Below are positions 54,884 to 63,560 of a DNA stretch of 64,000 bases, piece by piece. Position numbers and translations under genes: made by a program. Every line of letters begins with the position of its first letter. Within the stretch, counting starts at the first letter, position 1. The notes under the pieces were generated by a model. It was not told where the DNA came from. It worked only from the letters and a program-made list of their open reading frames with translations, and did no database searches. The DNA is from Paracnuella aquatica (GTDB lineage Bacteria; Bacteroidota; Bacteroidia; Chitinophagales; Chitinophagaceae): NCBI RefSeq assembly GCF_003332885.2, contig NZ_QOWJ01000008.1, positions 62,001 through 126,000 on the forward strand, read 5' to 3'.

Positions 54884-56575
54884 ATGAAGCCTATTTATTG
54901 GTTGGCCGGCCTGGCCCTTAGTTGCGGCTTACAGGCCGCACAGGCACAATCCAAGCCCCAGACTTTTACCCGTGCCGATACCCTGCGCGGCAGCATTACG
55001 CCACAACGTGCCTGGTGGGATGCGCAGCATTACGCCATTTCGGTGCAGCCCGATTTTGAAACCAAATCTTTAAAAGGCAGCAACACCATCGGCTATAAAG
55101 TGTTGGATGAAAAAGGTGCTGCCGAAATGCAGATCGACTTGCAAACGCCGCTGCATATTGATAGTGCTGTGTTAAATGGCAAACAAAAGCTACGCTTTCG
55201 CAACGATGGCAATGCCTGGTTCATTGCAATGCCACAGCAAAAGAAAGGCGCAACCAATAAACTCACTGTTTTTTATTCGGGAACACCAAGGGAAGCTGTA
55301 CGTGCACCATGGGATGGCGGCTGGACCTTTACGAAGGACTCACTAAACCGGCCCTGGATGACCGTTACCTGCCAGGGCCTCGGCGCATCGGTTTGGTACC
55401 CGTGTAAGGATCACCAAAGCGACGAACCGGACAGGGGCGCAACACTTACTATGATCGTTCATGATACATTGATGGCAGTAGGCAACGGACGATTGAAACA
55501 ACAGCAAAAGCTACCCGGCAAGCTCGCCAGTTTTACATGGGAAGTAACCAACCCGATCAACAACTACAACATCATCCCGTACATCGGCAAATATGTTTCG
55601 TTTAAAGAAGTGTATCCCGGCGAAAAAGGCAAGCTGGATGTAACCTATTGGGTGCTGGATTACAATTTACCTAAAGCAAAAAGCTACTTAAAACCGGAGG
55701 TGCACAACACGCTGAAAGCATTTGAACACTGGTTTGGCCCCTACCCTTTTTATGAAGATGGCTACCAACTGATTGATGTGCCGCACACCGGCATGGAACA
55801 CCAAAGTGCTGTGGCTTATGGCAACCATTACAAACCCGGTTACCGCGGCCGCGATGGCTCGGGCACGGGCTGGGGCATGAAATGGGATTTTATTGTGATC
55901 CATGAAAGCGGCCACGAGTGGTTTGGCAACAACATCACCACCCGCGACCTGGCCGACATGTGGGTGCATGAAGGTTTTACCAATTACAGCGAAACGCTTT
56001 TTGTGGACCATATTTTTGGCGTGCAGGCCGGCAACGAATACAATAGGGGCACCCGCCAGGGCATCCGCAATGATAAGCCCATCATTCCGCCCTATGGCGT
56101 AAATGCACAAGGCAGCGGCGATATGTATCCCAAAGGCGGCAACATGTTGCATGCCATCCGCCACAGCATGGCCAACGACGTCCTGTTCCGCGACATCCTG
56201 CGTGGTTTGAATAAAACATTTTACCACCAAACCGTTTCCAGCAAACAGGTGGAAGAATACATTTCAAAGCGGGCCGGTTTTGATTATACCAAAGTATTTG
56301 ACCAGTACCTGCGCACAACGCAAATACCCAAACTCGAATTTTATGTAAGCGGCAATGGTCAAAAGCTTATCTATCGTTGGACCAATTGCGTAGCCGGTTT
56401 CAACTTGCCTATTTCCATGCAGAATGCTACTGTTTCTATGCGCATTGAACCCACAACAGGATGGAAAACATCCGAACTGAAAGCGGGCGCTGAAGCACTG
56501 TTTACAAAAGAAGCCATTGAGAAAATGTATTACATCGTTGCCGAGCCTTCGGAGGGCAAAACTGCATTGCGCTAA
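54884..56575 (+). CDS. M1 family metallo-aminopeptidase
   Basis: A 563-residue secreted peptidase of the gluzincin M1 family. The ATG at 54884 gives a clean signal peptide (WLAGLALSCGLQAAQAQ); an ATG at 54866 is also possible. The exopeptidase motif reads GMEHQ instead of GAMEN, and the zinc site is HESGHEWFGNN (His340, His344) with the third ligand Glu 18 residues on in WVHEGF. The enzyme removes N-terminal residues from peptides outside the inner membrane. It lacks the long C-terminal helical domain of larger M1 enzymes, as many Bacteroidota members do. It is divergent from susC and followed by an S9 peptidase gene 51 bp on. Confidence 0.92.
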   Translation: MKPIYWLAGLALSCGLQAAQAQSKPQTFTRADTLRGSITPQRAWWDAQHYAISVQPDFETKSLKGSNTIGYKVLDEKGAAEMQIDLQTPLHIDSAVLNGKQKLRFRNDGNAWFIAMPQQKKGATNKLTVFYSGTPREAVRAPWDGGWTFTKDSLNRPWMTVTCQGLGASVWYPCKDHQSDEPDRGATLTMIVHDTLMAVGNGRLKQQQKLPGKLASFTWEVTNPINNYNIIPYIGKYVSFKEVYPGEKGKLDVTYWVLDYNLPKAKSYLKPEVHNTLKAFEHWFGPYPFYEDGYQLIDVPHTGMEHQSAVAYGNHYKPGYRGRDGSGTGWGMKWDFIVIHESGHEWFGNNITTRDLADMWVHEGFTNYSETLFVDHIFGVQAGNEYNRGTRQGIRNDKPIIPPYGVNAQGSGDMYPKGGNMLHAIRHSMANDVLFRDILRGLNKTFYHQTVSSKQVEEYISKRAGFDYTKVFDQYLRTTQIPKLEFYVSGNGQKLIYRWTNCVAGFNLPISMQNATVSMRIEPTTGWKTSELKAGAEALFTKEAIEKMYYIVAEPSEGKTALR

Positions 56576-56626
56576 ACACGCTGCGCCATTTCAGCAAACA
56601 ACCATCATTCCCGATTCAATTTTATT

Positions 56627-58819
56627 ATGCGTTATACAAAAATCCTTGTTGCATTTTTAGCTATTGCCACGGTCTGCCAGGTGGCCATTGCGCAATCTAC
56701 CCGCGGCATGGTGTGGGCCAAAGAAGGCAACCGTTATTATGCCATTGAAGACAACGGTATTGTGGCCTATCAGTTGCCCGCCTTTACCAAAACAGTGGTT
56801 GCCGATTCGGGCACTTTAAAACCCGCAGCAGGCCAGCGTTCCATTCCCATCCGGTCGTTTGCCTTTTCAGATGATGGCAAAAAAGTATTGCTCTACACCA
56901 ACACTAAAAAAGTGTGGCGGCTCGATACCCGTGGCGATTACTGGGTGAAAGATCTTGCATCCGGCACATTGAAACAATTGGGGCAAGGAAGGCCGGCATC
57001 ATCACTGATGTTTGCAAAATTTTCACCGGATGCGAGCTCCGTTGCTTATGTTTCAGAGCACAACATTTTTGTAGAAGACCTTGCATCCGGTGCGATCAAA
57101 CAACTTACCAAAGACGGCACGGACCGCCTCATCAACGGAACTTTTGATTGGGCTTATGAAGAAGAATTTGATTGCCGCGACGGCTTTCGGTGGAGCCCCA
57201 ATAGCAAAAGCATTGCCTACTGGCAAATTGATGCGCGGCAGATCCGCAATTTCCTCATGATTAACAACACTGATTCGGTGTATTCGTTTACCATCCCGGT
57301 TGAATATCCGAAAGTGGGCGAAGCGCCTTCGCCTGCAAAAGTGGGTGTTGTCAATATTGCATCGGGGGCTACCACATGGATGCAGGTGCCCGGCGATCCG
57401 CAACAGCACTACATTCCGCGCATGGAGTGGGCTGCCAACAACACCGAGATCATATTAGAACAACTGAACCGCAAACAAAATGTAGCTAACATTTTTATTT
57501 GCGATGCTGCAAATGGAACCGCTAAAAAAATCTACACCGAAAACGACAACGCATGGATTGATGTAAAAGCCCGCTGGAGCGATGACTTTGCGGGCTGGGA
57601 TTGGCTCAATGGCGGCAAAAACTTTTTGTGGGTTTCGGAAAAAGATGGCTGGCGCCATATTTACCTGCTCGACCGCAATGGTAAAGAAACACTCATCACC
57701 AAAGGTGATTACGATGTGATCTCGGTAAATGCAATTGATGCAAAAAACGGGTACGTGTATTTTATGGCGTCGCCGCAAAATGCAACGCAGCAATACCTGC
57801 ACCGCATTTCGCTAAAAGGCGGCGGAAAGTTGGAGCAATTATCGCCTGCAGCGCAGCGCGGCACACACCAATACCGCACCAGCCCCGATGGTAGTTTTGC
57901 CATGCACAATTTTTCCAACCACCGCAACGAACGCTTGTCGGAATGGGTGCAACTGCCTGCGCATAAATCCATTAAAACGCTGGCGCAAACTGCAGCCGGC
58001 GGTGGCCCGAACGTAGAAATGTTTACCATCACCACTGAAGACGGCATTACAATGAACGGCTGGATGGTAAAGCCCAAAAACTTTGACAGCACCAAAAAAT
58101 ACCCGGTGGTTTTCCAGGTGTATGCCGAGCCCGCAGGCACAACAGTGCGTGATGCTGCAGGAATTGGCAACAATGGCCTTTACATGGGCAACATGGCCGA
58201 CGACGGATACATTTACATGAGTGTGGAAGGCCGCGGAACGCCGCAACCGAAAGGTGCTGCATGGCGCAAATCCATATACCGGAAGATCGGTGTCATCAAC
58301 ATCCGCGACCAGGCAATGGCGGCAAAAAAAATAAGGCAATGGTCGTTTGTAGACAGCAGCCGTATTGCGGTGCATGGCTGGAGCGGCGGTGGCTCAACCA
58401 CGCTTAATCTGCTGTTTCAATACCCTGATATTTACCAAACCGGTATATCCATTGCGCCGGTGCCCAACCAGTTGTTGTACGACAATATTTACCAGGAACG
58501 CTATATGGGTTTGCCGCAGGAAAATATGGAAGACTTTGTGGCCGGATCGCCTATTACACACGCCAAAAACCTGAAGGGCAACCTGCTGGTGGTACACGGC
58601 ACCGGCGACGATAATGTGCATTACCAAGGCACCGAAATGCTGATTAACGAACTGGTGAAATGGGGCAAACAGTTTCAGATGATGAGCTATCCCAACCGCA
58701 CCCACTCTATTAACGAAGGCGAAGGAACGAGCAGGCACCTGGCTGGTTTGTTCACCAAGTTTTTAAAAGAACAATGTCCCGGCGGACCTAAACGGGAAGG
58801 CGGCAACAAACAATATTGA
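56627..58819 (+). CDS. Dipeptidyl-peptidase IV-type S9 peptidase
   Basis: A 730-residue secreted DPP-IV-like enzyme. A signal peptide (AIATVCQVAIAQ) is followed by a beta-propeller. The paired glutamates that bind the substrate amino group lie in DWAYEEEFDCRDGF. The hydrolase domain has the catalytic serine motif HGWSGGG (Ser586), an Asp in HGTGDDNVH and a His in PNRTHSI. It should release X-Pro dipeptides, which suits proline-rich substrates. It probably forms an operon with the M1 peptidase gene and with the cytochrome gene 27 bp downstream. The Glu pair makes this the better DPP-IV candidate of the two S9 genes. Confidence 0.92.
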   Translation: MRYTKILVAFLAIATVCQVAIAQSTRGMVWAKEGNRYYAIEDNGIVAYQLPAFTKTVVADSGTLKPAAGQRSIPIRSFAFSDDGKKVLLYTNTKKVWRLDTRGDYWVKDLASGTLKQLGQGRPASSLMFAKFSPDASSVAYVSEHNIFVEDLASGAIKQLTKDGTDRLINGTFDWAYEEEFDCRDGFRWSPNSKSIAYWQIDARQIRNFLMINNTDSVYSFTIPVEYPKVGEAPSPAKVGVVNIASGATTWMQVPGDPQQHYIPRMEWAANNTEIILEQLNRKQNVANIFICDAANGTAKKIYTENDNAWIDVKARWSDDFAGWDWLNGGKNFLWVSEKDGWRHIYLLDRNGKETLITKGDYDVISVNAIDAKNGYVYFMASPQNATQQYLHRISLKGGGKLEQLSPAAQRGTHQYRTSPDGSFAMHNFSNHRNERLSEWVQLPAHKSIKTLAQTAAGGGPNVEMFTITTEDGITMNGWMVKPKNFDSTKKYPVVFQVYAEPAGTTVRDAAGIGNNGLYMGNMADDGYIYMSVEGRGTPQPKGAAWRKSIYRKIGVINIRDQAMAAKKIRQWSFVDSSRIAVHGWSGGGSTTLNLLFQYPDIYQTGISIAPVPNQLLYDNIYQERYMGLPQENMEDFVAGSPITHAKNLKGNLLVVHGTGDDNVHYQGTEMLINELVKWGKQFQMMSYPNRTHSINEGEGTSRHLAGLFTKFLKEQCPGGPKREGGNKQY

Positions 58820-58846
58820 TCGCACAAAAACGCGTTTACTTTTAGC

Positions 58847-60079
58847 ATGAAAAACAGGACCATGCGCAGCAACCGGGGTGTTTGGATGGTGACCGCTATT
58901 GCTGCGCTGGTAACCGTCTTTGTGCAATGCATGCAGCAGCCCGCAGCAGCCGGCACCGACCTGCGTGGTGCAGGCTACGCGGGTGCTGAGGCGTGCCGTA
59001 GTTGCCATGCAAATATTTACGACAGTTACCTGCACACAGCACATAACCGGAGCACAGCACCTGCAAACGAAGGCACGATCAAAGGCAGCTTTGAAAGGGA
59101 TTCAAACGAGTATTACTACCAGCCGCATGTAAAGGTGGCCATGGAGCGCCGCGACAGTGGCTTGTACCAGGTGGCTTACCTCAATAACCAGGAGCAACAG
59201 GCATTCCGGTTTGATTTGGTTGTGGGCTCCGGCAGAAAGGCGCAAACTTTTTTGTATTACCAAGACGACAAGGTTTTTCAACTGCCCGTGTCTTATTTTG
59301 TGCCGATGCAGCGCTGGGCCAACAGCCCAAACTATCCGGCTAAGCAAGTGCGCTTTGACCGCAACATTCCCATTGGTTGTTTTGAATGCCACAGCTCTTA
59401 TATCCGCCGCACCAATGTAAGTGCACAAGATGGCTTTCGTGTGGATCATTTCGATCAGGGCAAGATCATTTATGGCATCGATTGCGAACGATGCCATGGA
59501 CCGGCTGCGCAGCATGTGCAGTTTCACCAGGCAAACCCAACAGAAAAAACAGCGCAGCACATACCGGTGCAGGCATCGCTTACACGCCAGCAGAAAATGG
59601 ATGTTTGCGCCACCTGCCATTCGGGTTTGCGGGAGTCAATCAAACCAACATTCCGCTTTACACCCGGTGCACAGTTGTCCGAATTTTTACCGCCGGATAC
59701 GACGAAGCCAGACCCGAATGCTATAGACGTGCACGGCAACCAGGTGCAGCTATTGCAGGCCAGCGCCTGTTTTGAAAATAGCATCACCATGGATTGTTCG
59801 TCCTGCCACAATCCGCATACTACTGAGCGTACAAACATGGCCGTTTTTTCGCAGCGTTGTATGAGCTGCCACCAGCAATCGGGCAATGCCTTTTGCCCCA
59901 AGGAAAAAGAGCTGGGTGCCGGCATCCGGGCCAATTGTATCGATTGCCATATGCCGGCAAAAGAATCGCATGTGATCTCATTGCAATCGCAGGGCAGCAT
60001 GCAGCCCACGCCTAATCTGGTGCGGACGCATTTGATTGGGATTTACCCGGGAGAGGGGAATAGGTTTAAGAAGTTGTAG
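58847..60079 (+). CDS. Seven-haem c-type cytochrome, probable lipoprotein
   Basis: A 410-residue secreted multihaem cytochrome with seven CxxCH sites in order: CRSCH, CFECH, CERCH, CATCH, CSSCH, CMSCH and CIDCH. The layout resembles the cytochrome c554 / octahaem superfamily. The N-terminal segment IAALVTVFVQCMQQP looks like a lipoprotein signal with Cys at about residue 25. A long haem-free stretch lies between sites 1 and 2. Its electron partner is unknown. It is close enough to the DPP gene (27 bp) to be cotranscribed, an odd pairing that may only reflect read-through. Confidence 0.82.
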   Translation: MKNRTMRSNRGVWMVTAIAALVTVFVQCMQQPAAAGTDLRGAGYAGAEACRSCHANIYDSYLHTAHNRSTAPANEGTIKGSFERDSNEYYYQPHVKVAMERRDSGLYQVAYLNNQEQQAFRFDLVVGSGRKAQTFLYYQDDKVFQLPVSYFVPMQRWANSPNYPAKQVRFDRNIPIGCFECHSSYIRRTNVSAQDGFRVDHFDQGKIIYGIDCERCHGPAAQHVQFHQANPTEKTAQHIPVQASLTRQQKMDVCATCHSGLRESIKPTFRFTPGAQLSEFLPPDTTKPDPNAIDVHGNQVQLLQASACFENSITMDCSSCHNPHTTERTNMAVFSQRCMSCHQQSGNAFCPKEKELGAGIRANCIDCHMPAKESHVISLQSQGSMQPTPNLVRTHLIGIYPGEGNRFKKL

Positions 60080-60240
60080 GGAACTGATCTTTGCTGCGAA
60101 TGGGGTGTCAATCTTCTACTCGATCAGTCAATTGCAATAGGCTTGTGTAAAATTTTCTCTCGCAGAGAATGATACCTTCCTATACGCTTCTCGTATAAAT
60201 TTCCACATGAGCATTTTTGCAACACGTTCGGCACCGCTGC

Positions 60241-60371
60241 TTGTCATCCTGAGCGCAGCGAAGGATCTGAACGTTGTGTTTTAGAAAATGTCAGCATTGG
60301 CGAGACACTTACAATTGTCAACATTAAAATTGAATGGAAACTCAGATCCTTCGCTGCGCTCAGGATGACAA
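60241..60371. repeat. 30-bp perfect inverted repeat
   Basis: TTGTCATCCTGAGCGCAGCG and the next ten bases (60241-60270) are perfectly inverted at 60342-60371, separated by 71 bp. It lies in the 354-bp gap between the cytochrome gene and the isomerase-fold gene. The core GTCATCCTGAGCG...GAAGGATC is a palindromic intergenic repeat seen in many bacterial genomes. No other feature is seen in the gap. Confidence 0.8.
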
Positions 60372-60433
60372 AGGCAAGTGCATTTACATTTGCAAAGAGC
60401 TTATAAACAAAAGTGCTTTAAAAAAAATTAATA

Positions 60434-61381
60434 TCACGGAAACAACTTTTCTTTCCTGATATAAGCAATCGACGAATCCACCGCGGCAAACACATCACCA
60501 CCGTATTTATCCATTTCCAAAATATACCATTCCACACCTATCTCTTTGCCCTTTTGAAAAATAGGCTTGTAGTTAATCTTGCCCTGGCCCAGCGGTACCC
60601 AGTTTGATGCAGGCATATCAGGAGGCATAAAGTTGGCACCGGTAAAAACGCCGGTGGATACGGATGGTGCCATGTCTTTGATGTGCAAAAAGTCAATGCC
60701 GCCGCGGTATTGCTGCATAAATTGCACCGGGTCCTGCCCGGCATAAGCCACCCAATACATATCGGCTTCCAGCCGCACACAATTGCCATCAATGCGCTCC
60801 ATAAAGCTGTCGAAAAACGTTTTACCACTGCCCATCGGCTGCAATTCATAGCCATGAATGTGATAATACAATTGCAGGCTCTCTGCCTTTGCCGCGGCGC
60901 AGGATTGTGTGAGCAAATCAGCAGCTTCGTTTACAACTGCCAGTGTTACCGTGTCTTCTTTTGTGTTCTTCAACCACGCAATGCCCACATATTTGGCACC
61001 CAGTTTTTTCGCTGTCTGCATGATCATGGCGGGATCGTTTCGCCAGTCTTTCATTTCGCTCCAATGGAGTGCAAACAGTTGCAGGCCCGCTGAATCCAAT
61101 GCCGATTTAAATGCTTCCGGGTTGCCGGTGATATAAGGTGCATCAAAGCCTTCCACATAGTCAATGCCGAGCCCTTTGATCTTGTTTAATGTGCCCCGCA
61201 CATCTTTCTGCAGTTCATAACGAAAGGTCCAGAGTTGTGCGGCAAGTTTGGGTTTCATGGCGGGCTTTTCCTGTGCGATTGGTGTTGAGGATTGAGGCGC
61301 ATCGGCGCAGGAGAAAAGAATAGTGAGCAGGGAGAAAGCTACACAAAGAAATGCGTTGGTATTAAATACACCTTTCAGCAT
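60434..61381 (-). CDS. Sugar phosphate isomerase/epimerase-like TIM-barrel lipoprotein
   Basis: A 315-residue protein starting at the ATG at 61381 (MLKGVFNTNAFLCVAF), which gives a lipoprotein signal ending in LLTILFSCADAPQ. Longer starts add an unlikely N-terminus. The body is an AP-endonuclease-2/xylose-isomerase-like TIM barrel with KPKLAAQLWTFRYELQKD, the metal-ligand region RLEADMYWVAYAGQDP and GGIDFLHIKDMAPS. Secreted members of this family are common in Bacteroidota sugar loci and may act on keto- or lactone sugars. No sugar genes are adjacent, so the substrate is unknown. Confidence 0.82.
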   Translation of the reverse strand: MLKGVFNTNAFLCVAFSLLTILFSCADAPQSSTPIAQEKPAMKPKLAAQLWTFRYELQKDVRGTLNKIKGLGIDYVEGFDAPYITGNPEAFKSALDSAGLQLFALHWSEMKDWRNDPAMIMQTAKKLGAKYVGIAWLKNTKEDTVTLAVVNEAADLLTQSCAAAKAESLQLYYHIHGYELQPMGSGKTFFDSFMERIDGNCVRLEADMYWVAYAGQDPVQFMQQYRGGIDFLHIKDMAPSVSTGVFTGANFMPPDMPASNWVPLGQGKINYKPIFQKGKEIGVEWYILEMDKYGGDVFAAVDSSIAYIRKEKLFP

Positions 61382-61611
61382 GAGTAGGGGCTTTGTTGGA
61401 AACAACTTATTACCTAATAAACAGGCAGAGTGGGTGATACTTGAATGGATTCGCATGGCATGCATTTAATTGATCAAGCGTGTACAAAGCTGTACGAATG
61501 AATAAAACTTTAAACAACGCGATCATTTAAAATACACATTAATTGCTTTGTTTCCAGATTGTCGTTTCTAATTAATAAACTTCCCAACACATCGTGCAGC
61601 GATAAACCATA

Positions 61612-61646
61612 AAAAAAGCAACGACCTTTTAGGCCGTTGCTTTTTT
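61612..61646. terminator. Terminator between the DUF885 and isomerase-fold genes
   Basis: AAAAAAGCAACG at 61612-61623 pairs with CGTTGCTTTTTT at 61635-61646. The stem ends in T-runs on both strands and lies 31 bp after the DUF885 stop. Confidence 0.82.
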
Positions 61647-61676
61647 ATACCATGATCAATAATAATATTGCTGCTT

Positions 61677-63464
61677 TTAAAACTGCTTCCCTTCTACTTC
61701 CCCACTTTTATAAAACTTCCATTTGGTCTTATAATCTTCCGTCAGCGGCTGGTTGGTAAGGATGGCACGGATCATTTCAACAGGCATTGCATTGAGGCGC
61801 ATCACCGCATCGTGGTATTGTTTCGCGGTCATTTTGCCGCTATCCACCAGCTCCTTTTTCAATGCATAAAACTGGCGGCCGCCGGTAAGGTAAGCCAACT
61901 GGTACAGCGGCGGGTAACGGCCTACAAACGAACGGCGAACTTCGCCTTCTGCATTGGCCCGCTCATGCCCTACGCGGTCCACCAGGAAATCGATGCACTG
62001 CTGCGGCGTCCATTTGCCCATGTGGTAGTTGAGCGAAAAAATGATGCGGGCACAACGGTGCATGTGCCAGAACAACATACCGATGCGGTCTTCAGGGCTT
62101 TTGGCAAACTGCATATCCCACAACAGCAGCTCCCAATACAGCGCCCAGCCTTCGGTCCAGAACGGCGTGCTAAAGTTGCGATAAGTGCGGTGGCGGCTGT
62201 TCATAAAATATTGCAGGTTGTGGCCGGCAATCAATTCGTGGTGCACCGTTGCTTTCGAAAAATGCGGGTTGTTGCCCCGCATGCTCATCATGCGGTCGGC
62301 CTCGTCCATGGTATTGGTGGGGTACGAAATAATGATATCAAGCCCGCCCAGGAAAAACGGGTTTACCAGTTGGCGCTCCGGCGACATCATCATCATCCCC
62401 CATGTTTCTTCGGCCAGTGGCGGAATGGTAATGAGGTCATTTTTCTTTAAAAAACCAATCGCTTCATCGTACAATTTCAGGATGGCTTCAGGTTGTTTGC
62501 CGGCAGGCACATAACTGTTCTTTACCTTTTCCATCGCCGCTTTCCAGTCGGTACCAAAACCCATTTCCTTGGTAGCTTTCAGCAGCTCTTTATCGCACCA
62601 GGCAAACTCTTTGTTGGCAATATCAATCAACTCCTCGGGGCTATAAGGAATCATTTCGTAAGCCAGTTGGCGCACCAGCGCATCGCGGCCTGCAGGTTGG
62701 CCTACAATGCCGCTTTTATCCGGCGCAGTAAATGCAGCTGCTTTGCCTTTGATGTCTTTTGCATAACGGGCCAGCGTTGAATCAAGTGCCTGGTACGTTT
62801 TGGGTACTGACCAGGTAAACATCGGATCATAGCCATTGTAAAATTCATACACGCTGGTAGCCGCTTTGCGAACGCCTTCCACCGCTTCGGATGCGGTATA
62901 TATATTTTCCTGCGTCAGTCCTTTTTCGTCTTTTAGTTTTTGCTGCAGTGCCGATACATCCCGCACAATAGCGGTCCATTCTTTTGCCAGTGCATCTGCA
63001 TTGGGCTGTGTGCCACGGCGGCGCAGCTTTTCGGCGGCCCATATTTTATCTGCGAACGGAATCCATTGCTGGATTTTAGCGTACTCCTTTTCTTCATCGG
63101 CACCTTGCCGCAGCTTTTCTTCTAGGTCGCGTTTAAATAGGATATAATCCACCTTGCATTCCTGTGGCAAAGCCGTAAAAGATATTTGCGACAACTGCTT
63201 CAGGTAGTCGTTATACAGCTTTGCCAAACGAGCCCGCTTTTCAGGCGAGCCTATGCTGCCCTCACCGCCTGCGTTGCGAAAAGTGTTGCCGGTAGCAGGT
63301 GTGTAAAAACGTTGCACAGCGCGGAGGTCTGCATTGAACTGCACCATCATGTCGGGCATTTCCTGGCAGGGCACAAAAGAAGCTTTGGGTTGCGCCACCG
63401 CCTGCAACGCCACAAAAGAGCAGGCAATGAAAAAAGGCTTTTTAAGCAGGCCAAAATGGTTCAT
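61677..63464 (-). CDS. DUF885 family secreted metallopeptidase-like protein
   Basis: A 595-residue secreted protein with a signal peptide (FFIACSFVALQAVAQ). It matches the DUF885 family, helical proteins with a thermolysin-like zinc motif. The zinc-type site here is VHHELIAGHNLQYFM, a variant of HExxPGHH, and the acidic partner follows in TPFWTEGWALYWELLLWDM. The substrate is likely peptides. Some relatives have been linked to carboxypeptidase-like activity, but biochemical data are sparse. It is monocistronic, with a terminator after it and a DadA-like gene downstream of its promoter side. Confidence 0.83.
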   Translation of the reverse strand: MNHFGLLKKPFFIACSFVALQAVAQPKASFVPCQEMPDMMVQFNADLRAVQRFYTPATGNTFRNAGGEGSIGSPEKRARLAKLYNDYLKQLSQISFTALPQECKVDYILFKRDLEEKLRQGADEEKEYAKIQQWIPFADKIWAAEKLRRRGTQPNADALAKEWTAIVRDVSALQQKLKDEKGLTQENIYTASEAVEGVRKAATSVYEFYNGYDPMFTWSVPKTYQALDSTLARYAKDIKGKAAAFTAPDKSGIVGQPAGRDALVRQLAYEMIPYSPEELIDIANKEFAWCDKELLKATKEMGFGTDWKAAMEKVKNSYVPAGKQPEAILKLYDEAIGFLKKNDLITIPPLAEETWGMMMMSPERQLVNPFFLGGLDIIISYPTNTMDEADRMMSMRGNNPHFSKATVHHELIAGHNLQYFMNSRHRTYRNFSTPFWTEGWALYWELLLWDMQFAKSPEDRIGMLFWHMHRCARIIFSLNYHMGKWTPQQCIDFLVDRVGHERANAEGEVRRSFVGRYPPLYQLAYLTGGRQFYALKKELVDSGKMTAKQYHDAVMRLNAMPVEMIRAILTNQPLTEDYKTKWKFYKSGEVEGKQF

Positions 63465-63560
63465 ACAGATCGTTTAAACAGCGAGTCAATAAAAAGAAAA
63501 CGGGTGCAAAAAACAAATGCATGTGCCACATAAGACACATGCATTCGATAAAGTTTTTTA

